Below are positions 34,959 to 47,600 of a DNA stretch of 64,000 bases, piece after piece. The translations under genes and the position numbers were made by a program. How positions within the stretch are numbered: position 1 is the first letter of the stretch; the number at the start of each line of letters is the position of its first letter. The notes beneath the pieces are model-generated. The model was not told the DNA's origin. It saw nothing but the letters and a program-made list of their open reading frames with translations, and ran no database searches. Origin of the DNA: Albifimbria verrucaria (Eukaryota; Ascomycota; Sordariomycetes; Hypocreales; Stachybotryaceae); contig JAHREC010000018.1 in NCBI GenBank assembly GCA_020081605.1, positions 2,232,001 through 2,296,000 of the forward strand, read 5' to 3'.

Positions 34959-37900
34959 AGCACACAGCCCCGGCCGGCGTTGGGCTTCGACACGGCTATC
35001 GCAAGGGAGGGGCCAGGTCTGAATGGATACGATGCAGGCGATGTCGCTGAAGAGCTGCGTGTGCGGGCCAGTCAGGAGCGTCCACGCCGCAACAGGGCTG
35101 TTTGCATCCTATGTAAGCTGTGCGAATGCTATTGGCGAAGCAGGACCATGCATGTGCTGGTGCGCAGGAGGTGTGGTTTGTTTGGGCATAAATCGAGGCC
35201 TGTGGCCTGGCGAGTTGAAGTTTGTTCAAATAACGCTTCCAAGTCAGAGGTGGCCTGGTCAACGTTCGTCGCCTGATCAGGAGTCAATCGTTTGGGGACT
35301 GGGACTGGCGGGCGAAACGTCTCCCTCCTCCACCAAGGCTGAGAGAGGCTTGGGGTATGTCGGTCCTATCGTCTCCCGCTGCCCCCAAAAATCCGGTGCT
35401 GTCCGCCGTGGAAAACCTATCACCTCGACTGCGTCCGCCGAAGCACGAGAAGCGCAGCGGATTGAATTCGAACGGCGTGCGATTGAGAGATGTATCCTGC
35501 TCGTCTCCAGCCTCCGATGCCCCTTGAAGGCTGACGAACTGATTTGCCTCTCTGAAAGTCGGGTGGTCGGACGGGCCTCTGAACCTGTGTCACGTGGTAG
35601 CACTTCCACTGTAGCTGAGATGTGGAAACGACCAATTGAAGGCGAGTGTCCTCACCGTTCTCACGCTGATGGACAGGGTAGGTGCCATTGTCTCTCGTCC
35701 AGCCCAGCCTTCGTGAAAAGAAACCATCGAGCATGCGAGAGGGCAAACACACGAGAGCCTGGCCTGCGAATTGATGCCTTCGACAGTCTAAACGCTTAGT
35801 TTAATTTACAGACAAGCCCATCCCAGCTGCCGTTACCGTAGTGTGATCGGCTGCTTGACCCACCCCTGTAATCGTCGACATTATCCGCGGCCTAATTGGT
35901 GTAGGGCGCTGTAAAAAGATGCTTGGCAGTTTTTTGTCCAGTATCGACCACGGCGTATGCATGCGGTGGTGATGTTCATGCTATGATTTGCATATGGCTA
36001 GTGTTCTATTTATGTTCCATGCTTTGCATCTTGAATAAATGCATGAGGTATGGAAAGCCATGAAAGCGTCACGACAATGGGACAGACACGACTAACACAG
36101 CGGATTCAAGACGTGAGTGGGGTGTTCATTCTTCCATGTTCAATGCACAACGTCTGCATCTGGGCTGGAAGATATTATGTCTAACGTTGCTCGAAGTGAA
36201 AAATATCCAATTGCACATAGCCTAGGCTCCCTGCGGTGTCGACATCATGAATACAACTTGTGAATCGTATTAGTAGAGGGAAGGTAACTTTATCTTGTTT
36301 CTCGACTGAAGGAAATCATTATACATAACGAGAACCGCTTGCTTGACAAAGACACTGAGGCTAGCTAGAAGCCTCAACCTCAGAAGCTAGTTTCCCGTGC
36401 ATCGATATGAAGTGTTTCTCATCTCCCAAATCCTAATGATGGAAGTGCACTGTGGTGGTGTCGAATTGAACCTCGCAGTTCTGGAATTTGCTTGCCTTGG
36501 CACATTGTTAGACTTCCCTATGCATGCATGCATTCTGTATGGAAAAGTCCGAACCATGCTCAGCTACTAGAGCCGTATGTGCCCGTGGCCACTTATACTC
36601 GCAGAAAGAAATGACGTGCCTTATTATCTCCTTGAATACCACAAACAGACTCCAGAGCGTGGGCTGAATACTCTCCTCGAGGTGAGAAGTCCATGTTTCG
36701 TCCGTTGTCCAAAGATCTGGGTAGAGACTGATGTTTGGTGTAAACGCTCTCGTGCATATGAGTGTACGAAGGTCCCGAAAGACACAATTGGTCCGTATGT
36801 CATGGAAATACCCATAGATGCTGTTACTACTAAAGGCTGGAAATTGGCAGAATGATATATGTGTTCGAGCCTTCTCTGGTTTGCAAAGATGGTTAGCATA
36901 CTTGTACTACATATAAATAAGAATATTCTATACAGGAAGAAAGAAAACTCCGCATATCGATGCATGTGTAACGGAATTTATGCAATACCTGCTCTGCTTA
37001 CACCACCAGCAACTAAAGTTTGCCCGGGCCGGAGCGGTTACCTCACAAACTTTCGGCCCGGTCCGACGGGAAGTCCGTGTGGGTCACCGGCCAACCACCG
37101 GGCCCAGGCGTTCGGTGATTGACCGACCGGCTTCCCTTGTCTGAGGAGATGTCTTGGTGGCCTTTTCTGGAGGACAACCATGTGCAATCAAGTGTGGACA
37201 TGATTCGCTTGACGTGCGGTGCACCTGGAATTCAACATTACTTAATCATCAACCAAAGTTTGGTTGTTGCGTCACCGGAACCACACGAAGATATTAAAAG
37301 ACCAAGCAATACTGTACAACAACCTCACTACGTAGACGTACCGAGCCAGAGTTACATCTCCTGTCAGCACGAGCTCCACGGTGCCTCGCATTGACGGCAT
37401 CATTAAGGTAATCTGGGGAGGGGCGAAGCGGTGCATACGGTCCGGTCTCGTGCGCCCTCTTTGTCTAAACATGCCGAGGCAATATGTGACGAGTCGAATC
37501 CCGCACGTTGCGTCCCACAACCTGCCAGCATTAGCTTGTATCAGTTGATGGTCGTGTCCATCATGCAGCCGTAAGCGTAAAGATCGCCCGTTCCTCGAGC
37601 ACCCCTAACCCCGCCCCTTGCGGCATCCCTGCAGCGCTCGCTCGACAGCATGCTTGTCCTCCGAGGATCGACGCTGGCACCGACTTTGAGGCCCCGTTGC
37701 GTGGACGGTGTCTGCATGGCATGGCATGGCATGGCATTTCGACGCTGCGTTATGCTGCTGTACGTAGCCCTTCGTGCTCAGGCACCAGGAGGCTCGCTCA
37801 GGGTGTGGTCTTCGCCGTGCTCCGTCTCTGCCATTTACCCCAGGATGCGGCTGGTTCCGCGACCTTGTTTTTACCCCAGAAAATGATCAGATGCGGGGTG

Positions 37901-39395
37901 TCAGGTCGGCCAGGTAAGGTCCGGCACCGTCTGCGTATACAGGAAGGTTGCCTCATCCATATCAGATGTATTATTAGGTGCTGCCAAACATCATTACGCT
38001 GTACCTCTCCATACTTTGAACCAGAGCTCTGCTTGCTGGATCGTACCTGTTGGTTGGAGAAGCGCACAGCATGGTGGCCTTCCCCCACCCTCCTTCGAGA
38101 CATGCGTTGGGCCTATGCCCTATACAGGCGGGATCACACCATCTCAGGCAGTTTAGGGTCCTCGTTGACACCGTCGACAGTGGTTTCTCATCATGTGAAC
38201 TGGCCCCGTCGTCATTGGTCGAACCAAAGTAGCCTTTACAAATCGGTCTGACCTCGGTCGTTATCATCTACCTGAAGGACGCCTGGAGTCCTCAAGGCAC
38301 GGACAAGGGCAGTCCGAAGTTAGCTTGGACGACTTGAGATCGACTGCACAACGAAAACAAGGCCCCGAGTATATTCGTGTCACAAAATGATGAGATTGCT
38401 GCCGCCCGAGGGCCGTAAATATTCTACTGTGCCCGAATTCAATCATAAGCTGCCCTGAAACAACGCTGACATCTGAGTACGGTTCAAATGTCTTCTATAG
38501 TAGTTATCAAGACAAATCAACACTAGGGTATCCACATCATATAAACAATCCAATGCCAGCTTGAACTGCGTGACTGACTCAAAAATCCTTCAACATGTTT
38601 CGCAACTCTCCAGCCGACTCGTACATATCTGGCTGCGCAATTGTTGTTCATGACAGTCCCGTGAGCTCTTGACGTAATGGGGCCTCGCCCCTTTCTTTAA
38701 TTGTTCCCTATGAACATAAACAATCAAGTCTCGAGGAGTAAAGTGGGTGAATTGCCTTGGTAGGTGTTCCCACGCGGTTGGTTGGGAGGAGCGGCTCGAC
38801 GGCCCGTTTTCGCCGAGGATAAAATGAACCACCCACCAACCAGGATGCATGCGCCGCACATCTCATCACACAGGCGTAACCCCAGACGTATCCTGCACCC
38901 CGGATGACTTGGGTCCTATGCCTCTCCGCGATGTGAGTTCAAGGTTTCCAAGAGCTATTGGCCTGCGCGCGTAGCGTGCCAGTATTGATGGGGCTGCTTT
39001 TGCTCGACGTCACCACCGACTCTCTCCAGAGACGACAACACCCACAACGTATGAGTGCAATTGCGAGTGCTAGCTTGCGATGATAGTGGCGTTACGATCC
39101 GGGTCGATTTGTCAGTGTTGACAAACTTTCCGCGTTGAGCTGCATGCTTGCCCCATACTTCCATTGCCGTGGCAAAGACGCAGGTGCCAAGCCGAGTGGA
39201 CCTTGGTCTAAGCAGCGGAAAATATGTAAAGAGCCGGCAAGTTTGTGGCAGAGCGCATTGATTAGCTGAATCTCGAAGATGTGAGTTGCCTAAGCACTTC
39301 TAGGATGAGGTCCTGCATCTGCATGCTGCAGATGAGTGGGCGGCAGAGATGCCCTGGAGACATCCCTGGTTGAATATCATTTCGGGTTTTGTAGC
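34959..39395. other. 4.4-kb gene-free stretch
   Basis: I see no gene I can support. A 258-codon plus-strand open frame (35,023-35,799) overlaps the RBR upstream region and has no domain. A 92-codon frame at 36,577-36,855 is also unrecognised. An ATGGC pentanucleotide tandem lies at 37,716-37,736. A short very GC-rich island at 37,018-37,135 sits in otherwise AT-richer DNA. Confidence 0.4.
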
Positions 39396-41670
39396 TCAGC
39401 TGTTGAGGTATGTCCGCCTCCGTACCTCCGCCTCCTTGATGATCTCTGCGGCAAGGCTCAGACTAGGAGCCAGTACGGCGTAGCGCTCGACTTCCATGAC
39501 GACGTCGTTGATGATCTGGTCCAACGCCTCCCGGTGGGGAACCAATGTAAGCAAGATGCTGAGAAGAGAAGGCGACATTGTAGCCCCCATGATGAGGAGC
39601 GTCTGCGAGACCATAGATAGTGCCCCTGCCAAATATATGGCATGTGTCCAGCGTGGCTGCGCATGAGATTAGCGAAACTGTACAGGGAAGTGGCGAATGC
39701 AAATATGTATCTTGTGACAAGGTGTGGAGGATGGGATGACTTACTGCTCTTGGATATGCTCAAGCTGCCTGATGGAAGCCTCGAGACATTTGTGGCAGCT
39801 CTCTCGAACCGCGGGGTCTAGAACGGCTTGCTCGTTGTCAAGCACAGCAAGAATGTATGGCCGGTAAATTATTGTTCGACAGGCAAAGAAACGCAGTCGT
39901 AGCACAGCCTGAACGGGATCCTGCAACATCGTACGGGTAAAGGGGAACTGGAGGGGCAGCGGCAGGCTTTCGTACCACTGGGTAAGCTGATAATCGAGCT
40001 CAGCGACAACCGGCTCCAAACTCGTAGTGGATGCCATTGAGTCCTTGGAATAGATGAGCTGGCTCACCCTGTTGAGTAGGCGCCGAAGGGCGATCTCAGC
40101 AAGGAAGTACCATAGCTCATCTCTCCCAACATGTTCGCCCTCATCGCCCTCGAAGCCCCGGAAGCCCCACGTTCTCCTCGAATTGCACTACTCCGGAATG
40201 AGGAAGGTCAAGTTCTGCCAGGAGGTCGCTCTCGAAAAGCAATGCGTTCCAGTAAATGCGCTCCACCAACTCACGTTGCTGAGCTGGAATGCGGCTAGGA
40301 GTCATGAGAAGCAACTGAAGCTTTGTACTGGTACTGCACAATAAGTTCCAGGCTTCCATGGGTCGCACAAGGTAGAAAAGGTAAGCAGCTGCAAGAAGGT
40401 GACATTGAGCGGCAAGAACGCTGTTTGTTGTCATCATTCCGGGAAGAAGTGACCAAGCCGCAGTGAAGTACTGTAGACCGGGTGGGTCTTCGTGTGGCAC
40501 AACTCTTGAAATGCTACCGCGCAAGCTGGCTTGTCCAAGGGCGAGGACAAGAAGAACGATGCAGCTCTCGGGTCCTTCTCGGAAGCCGTTGGAAAGCGCG
40601 GTACGATACTGGCTCCTCCAGGTGTAGGGGTTCACACACGCGTACCAGACGTTAACCCTCTCAAAGTACGCTTCAATGTAAGCTTGGGTGTTGGACAAAT
40701 CCACACACGGAGTCTTGGTCAAGGAGTGCAAGGGATCTCGTGCCATTTCGAGCTGTAGCATAATCTGTGGGTCGTAAGGTTGGGAAACCAAGTCTCTGAT
40801 GAGAGGCCACTGTAGTAGATGCATGGCCGCATTCGTATGGACCTTGGGCATCACGGAGATGTTGGTACCGGTCGGTACGCTGGGCCAGGTGCCGAATCCG
40901 CCGTTGGGAATGACCGAGACGAAATTGTTGGTGTTTGACATGAGGACATTGTCCCCACTAAGGGCAGTGCCGTTGCTGATGGATGGAGAGTCCTGTGGGA
41001 GGCTGATGCCATTGGCCTGGCCGTTCACCATGTTCATCTGGAGGAGGCTCTCGATGCGGTTGAGACGCTCCAAGATCAGCTTGTCGCCAGCATCAAGCTT
41101 AATGCCGGGCTCTCGATAAATGCACTCGGCACCAAGCTCGGTGCAGAGCTTGCACTTTGGCTTGGTTCCATCACAACGAGACTTCCGTGACCGGCATACT
41201 TCGCACTAGAAAGATGAGTTAGTGAGTCTTCTTGTCACGCGGGCGCAGTGCAGGATTCCGTACGGCAATCGTTGCCCGGCGGCGAGGATAGTCAACGCCG
41301 ACGTCGGTATTCCGGCGCTTAAGCGGATTGGACCCCTCATCGCTAGGGGCTTCGGCGGGATGCCGTTAGTGGTGAGATTGTCGGATGACTGAGACAGATG
41401 CCGGGCTTTCTGGGAGGCACCAATGATGCCCTCGCGACTGAAGCTGGGAGTGCGCTGAGCCTTGAGGCTGGTGGGCGAACGAATACCGGACGACACGCCA
41501 TTGGGGAGTGAAGCTAGAGTGGCGGAGGTAATGTCAATGGAGAAGTTGTCACGGGCGGGGACAGGATACTGCCTGGCCGATGCGCTCGGCGCAGACAGCG
41601 GCGAGTCACCCGTCGAGGACGGGGACATGACGCGGGTGATGAGGTGCAGCTGGGTTGACGAGGTTGTCAT
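39396..41670 (-). CDS. Zn2Cys6 fungal transcription factor
   Basis: Three exons (41,264-41,670, 39,745-41,205, 39,396-39,656) give 709 residues after correction. Exon 2 begins exactly at the binuclear cluster: C-EV-C-RSRKSR-C-DGTKPK-C-KL-C-TELGAE-C, the CX2CX6CX6CX2CX6C pattern of DNA-binding Zn2Cys6 proteins. It is followed by a short LILERLNRIESLLQM heptad (dimerisation). The middle-homology domain is seen as YIEAYFERVNVWYACVNP, then WYFLAEIALRRLLNRVS and FFACRTIIYRPYI. An unusual feature is a Ser/Thr-rich segment of about 130 residues ahead of the zinc cluster. Frame breaks are at 41,333-41,336 (missing), 40,156-40,159 (extra) and 39,623-39,626 (missing). The regulon cannot be told from sequence. 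No metabolic cluster surrounds it. Confidence 0.85.
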
Positions 41671-44600
41671 GAAGACAGCGGTGCGTCGCGCGGACGAACA
41701 AGAACCGAGGGAAGAGAAGGGTGAGCCGGAACAGTTGCCGACTTGCAGAAAGGCGTGATTTCAATATCACAGACGACCCCAAGAAGCTTCGTAGTCAATG
41801 CGGTGACATATCGTTAATGAACAGCGTGAGGATGGCGGGACGTTGGCGAATCGGCGGAAGTGGTGGATGCACCGGGAGGTCGTCTTGGTGCAGAAAGGGC
41901 TGGCCAGTAGTAATAATGAGGAGGACTGAAGATGTCGAGCACAGAGAGGTGCAACCATAAATCGTAAGCAAAACCCGCGAGAGATATCGAAAGCCAGCCG
42001 CCAACAGCGCCGATGCCAATACCAAAAGGGCCAGCTAAGCACAGGAAGAAAAGGCTGGGGCCGCAATCTTTCTGGGTGTGAAGAAGGAGGAAGGATTACG
42101 ATGAGGGAGAGGAGGTGCAGCCTTTTGGTTATGTGAGCAGAGAGAGAAGAGAGAGAGCACCAAAGCAGTCCCAGCCCGAGATGTCAGGAGGTAAGAGGTA
42201 CCTTTTCCGCTACCAGGTAGGTATGGTGGGATGCTACGCCTTGTACTTTTAAGTCCGGATACGGGGGCACAGGTACCTTTAAGGAAAGCTTTCCCCCTCG
42301 CCCCAAGCGTCCGTCGTTGACGCTACTCCATACGAGGCACAGGCAGGACAGGGGTAATGGGAATGGGAATGCGAATGAGTGGGAAGGGAAGGGTAGGGCC
42401 CTTGGAAGGGAAATGGGGGCCACGGAAGAGGAGGAGACGATGCCATGCCAGGCCAGGCCAGGCCCAGGCAAGGGTCTACACCAGGCCAACTGTAAGTAAG
42501 TACCGCTCACGGGCCACCCCTTCGCTCAACCCTAGGCCGGCCCCGGCCACTGTACGTAGGTGTGTATGTACAGCGCAGCGCAGCGCGGCGACAGACACGG
42601 CACGGCGCACAGCAACAGGCTGTGTGGTAGGTACTAAGGTACCTACAGCAAGGCAGGCAGGTAGGTACTTGGCTCGCGGTTTGCTGGGGAACGGAGACGG
42701 GGACGGGGCAACGCCGCGAAGCCAAGTAGGTACCGGTAAGTTACTGGCTGGAAGTGTGCGCAGCGCCAAAGCCTGCAACAGCCCACATGGTGGCTAACAC
42801 ACCATCTTCCGAGTTGGGGAACCGGCGTGATGCAGCTCATAAGACGAGCCGCGCCTGCGGAGCCCTCTTTGCGCGGTGTGGTCGTGCTGTGTTCGCTGTG
42901 TTCTGCGCTGCGCTGCGCAGCCCAGCGCTCTGTGTGTGTGTACTCTGTATGTGTGTGGGCGGTTTTCGAGGTTACAGTGGTGATTTGCGGGGTGTCGAGT
43001 CACGAGCCCAGTGGGACACGTGCGGAAGTATCTCTCCAGGTACCTACGTTAGGTACGCGCATTTTCCGTTGCCTTGCCTTGCCTTGCCTTGCTTTGGCTT
43101 GGGGGTACTTGGAAGACAGTTCGGTTCGGAGTACGGAGTAGATCGATGCTCATTTTACAAGGACTATACCAGCGCTTCATCTTGTCATGCCGCGTCTTAT
43201 CGTCCGGTCAGTATTATTAGCATTGGCTAGCAAGCAAATTCTATGGCTTGAAGAACGAGAACCCTGCACTGTCCTTTTTTTAAATTTTTTTTTTTTTAAA
43301 CTGTAGGTGCGCTTGATGCTGAACCCATGGCCCATCAACGGAGCCCTGGCTCTGGGGGCCATGCTCCGCTCCGGCACTGTCCTTCAGCCGGGTACCTCCC
43401 AGCAACACCTACAGTACGAGGCCTGCCACGCGGGCACAGTGAAGGCAGGCCCACGTTCTTCTAACGGACGGTGCGTTCCAGTTCCACTTCCACCAACTTA
43501 CCCCAGGCTTCGCTACGCTGCAGCACAGGTACCGTTTGCGCCCAGCCAGTGAGGTCGCCGTCAACGGCGGAGGCCCACAAATCCGCTGTTGTTCTTTAAC
43601 TGGGGAATCTGGGGCTTCCCGGTCAAATTTCCTCTACAAGCAGAATCCAACCTGTCATCTCCGCTTACACCAACAGTACCTAATGTACACTACCAGAACC
43701 TCCTGCACCTATCCGACCGCTGTTCCTCCCTCCTCCATCCACCACGCTTGGCACCAAAACCACCACCATCATCTTCTTCCGTCGACCCTCCCTCCCTCCC
43801 TGCTCCTAGCGGCCGGATGCTATCCGCCTCCTACCAAGCAAGCCTGGCGTGTCGTCTGATGTCCAAGTTTTGTTCCAGGTCTCCGTTTGACGATCGTCCC
43901 ACTATTGGATTTCAAGCGGCTTGATCCATCCATATTCGTCCCATCCCACCCGCCAGGATCTGCCATCCCAGTCGCTGAAAGTGCCTCTTTAGGCTTAGCT
44001 GTCTGCTCAGCTGCAGTCAAACACTGAGCTTTTGCTCCAACTCGCATGCCCTGTTGGAGATGAACCGCTCACGGATCCCTTCATCTCCAATGCTACAAGC
44101 TCAACTTCCACGGCGGGCTTGAGAAGAGCCATTTGCTCCTCAAGAACAAACGGTTCTCAACTTGTTCCTACCAGGAATCCCATCGTGGTTCCATTCTAGG
44201 TACACCATCATACTCGTTGGCCGAGGTCCTTCTAGGGATGATGGCACGTCTTACCCAGATCCTACGACAAGCCACGAGTCCCAACAACAGCTACGACCCC
44301 TACCTGCTCACGACCCAACAGCTGGGTGACTTCCTCTATTCTGGCAGGGCTTTCCATGGCATGCTTACCTTCTCTCATGGTTTTTGTATCCTGGCCGTCA
44401 CTCGCCGATGGATCTCAAGCAAATCATCCCATGCTAGGCCAGGGCATGTTATACTGTCCCAAGTCCAGATATGCGACTGCAAGAGCAGAACTGTCAGTTC
44501 TGAATACTTGATATTATCTCCGACGGCCCGAATAGGATAAACTGTCATCCTGAGAATCGTGGCAGCCCTGCCCATCCTCTCGTCCGGTTGTCCATCCCCT

Positions 44601-47600
44601 GCGGGAAGCACATATTTAGGGCTCCAAGAACGGTTTCACTGTCCATTGATCTGATTCACTATCCCGGCCGTTTTACTAGGTTACTAGGTAAGTCGTGAGC
44701 ATTCCGAATCTTCCAGTAATTCCATACATTTACCTTGTCACACGTGCCTCACGTCAGTCCACGTCATCCATTAATGCTACTTGGTGGCGAGACTGTAGGA
44801 CCAAGTTGGTGGGTGTATTAAGAAATCTAGGAGACCACTCAACGAATGCTTAGACCCAGAGCCACCAGCCTGTGGAGAAGAAATTCTTGAACAGTCTTTG
44901 CAGTCTTTCGTGCCACCGCCCATATCACAGGGCCAAGCTGACCCCTGACATTCTATGCGTTTAGCTGCTTGATCCATCAGGACGGATCACTCGGTCCCGG
45001 TCTTGGATGAATAATGCAATTCCGGGTTTGATTACTCCAACAAGGTTTTCGTTCACTACACTGAAGCCGAGCTGCCGTCCATCAAGTCGTTGTGGTTATG
45101 TCTCAGAATTCTCAAGCACTCTGACTGGTTTCTTGGGAAATCGGTACTAATGTGCGACTGTTCGTTCCTCCTCGCACTGGAAACCCTGTCCGCTGTTCGT
45201 CAGAAACACCCACACTAGGCGCAGCCTGGCGTGACACTGATTATGGTCGTAAAATCGACCGGTCAAGCTATGTACTGGGCGTGGCGTGCCAATATCCTGG
45301 CCTGCTCAGCCATCAACCTTGGCGAGGCTTTCGGGGCCTTTATCAGTGCTTCAACTTCCTCCAAACCACGCCGCTTGCTTCTTAGCAAGAGGGCCAACAC
45401 ACTGTGGATCGTCGACCAACAGGTCAAATTCCAGCCAGGTGCTAACCACCGCTGCATTCATAATTGGGTGTTGTTATACCTCTCTGGCACACACTCATGC
45501 AAGATGGACCAACGATCGACCACAACCCCGGCCTTCTGATGCTCACTGTAAATTAAGGGTTCATCCTTCCTAGCATGCCCTGTGGAACAGTACATCGGCT
45601 CGCTTCAAATCCGGCCACGCACCTGTGCTGTAGTGTTATGGCTTGAAACTGAAGGCTGGTGGAAGCAATTCATCATTAGCGACGCCGCAATCGCAGATGT
45701 TGCATGGCTGCCAAACAGTCTGGGCCAACCACGTTAGGCTTGCGCCACATCCAATCCATAACAACAGACGAGACAACATCCAGGGTCCTTGATGCCTGGG
45801 CTGCTCAAGCGGTTGGCTCGCTCCAGAAAAAATTGTTGTCCAGTCTCGAGTCTATGCTCACTCAGGCATCCCTTTCACAAGCTCGATGCCAATCAAGCTA
45901 TATTTAACGTGATGAATGCATGGCTTGCATAATTCATGTCGGGAGGCCTGATGGATTATTTGTCAACCAGTTACTGTGCCATGACCAAGGTCCATTTTCT
46001 TGTCCTCACAAGCGACGTCCGCCACTAAATGGAGCTGTTTAATTGTCGAATGTACAAAGTCCGGTCCAAACACCGAGTCAATTTAGGCTCCTTAGCCCGC
46101 TGGCCTCAACAGACTGACGGTTGACTGGAGCTAGGGTTACCGCTCCGTCCATGCTAATCTTTGAACGGCAGGAGATCACATCGCCCCTCAAAAATTACCA
46201 GAGTATGTGGTTCGACGTTCCCTGTACCAGAATGTACAATATGCACCAATTCAAGCTACTGCGAACACCTCATCTCCATATCTTCGTTGCCTGGCCGGAC
46301 CCGTGGTACATAGCCATGCCATGTGGATACAGCGGCGGTTGCAGGAACAGTAATGGTGAGGTGTCCAGAGCATCCGCTTAGGATGCCACCTAAAGTTCCT
46401 TCTTCATTCTTGTTCAGACATCCTTGGACATGAGTGTATATCTGTAGTGGATCGCTATAACTGTAAGATGAAATTTGAAACGGCAAGCAGAAATTATTAC
46501 ACAATAATGGAGCCGCGCACACGACCAACTGAGAGCACTTCCATTTGAAACCATTATAACTCTATCTTGCAACTGATCCGGAGTTTGAAGAACATGAAAG
46601 CACCAGTCATTATGCAAATGCTACAGGGGTCCAGTTGGAGAATATCCACCTTCCCTCCATCTCCACGTTCAACGAAAACAAATCATGGCCTGTGAGATGC
46701 AGCACTCTGCAGCTGGCGGGGCGACCTGTCAGGCAAGGGACTGGCGTCACCGTCATGGGAAAACAACCGCCCATGGTCCAACATCGATACATTTGATCTA
46801 GAAGTGGCCGGGGGTAGTCCCACCTTTACCATATTTGCCGGTGAGGCCTGGTCGATCCATTCACGCGAAATGACAACTCGGAGACAAGTACTCGTCGGAG
46901 ACAATACTGTAAGCGGCCCTGGATCTTCAGGTCTGAACGTTCAAGTAGACTGCGGGGTGCTTAGGATATGCACAGTCACCAGCTAACGAGTTCGTCTCTG
47001 CAGACAGCATTCCTGTCTGAGGATATTGATATCAACATCAGGACGGTGTAAGAAAAGAAAAAGAAAGCTGTAAGTGACAGTCTGTCCAAGTCGAGTCCTG
47101 AATCGGTAGGGTGAACGGGAAACGACTTCGCCTAGACCTACTTGGACGCCAGAAGCGAGGATCCTCCTCCAGACCTGGACGCAGCAACCCACATCGAGAC
47201 CCGCATGCTGGGAGTTTGAGCAAGGATCCCCAAAATATGCACGCTGGCTTCTTCATTTTATGGGGTCTTGTGGTGCTCTAGCGAGTTTATCCGGCGCTCA
47301 TGCACCAGGCTTGTCTCCACACTAGATGCGCGGGGTCAGGGGTCATCATGGCTTACAACATGATGAAAGAAAAAAGACACAACAAAAGCTGAGAAGTCAA
47401 CGCCGGTGGCTGCAGTAACTCCTCTCCTTTGTGGCTCTGGATCGACATGAGTGGCGGGCCAAAAACATGGAACGCAGCTGCTCTAGCCATGCCGGTTAGC
47501 CCATTGCGCGCGTCCGAGTCAGGTGGATTACGGTGAGGTCCTGGGGAACAGGGCATCCGATGGGAGATGAACAGTCGTTTTTGGCTCTTCTCATGGGCGT

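Noticed and set aside
35023..35799. 258-codon plus-strand open frame
   Set aside because: No domain, Cys/Arg/Gly content typical of antisense GC-rich frames, and it overlaps the probable promoter of the RBR gene.
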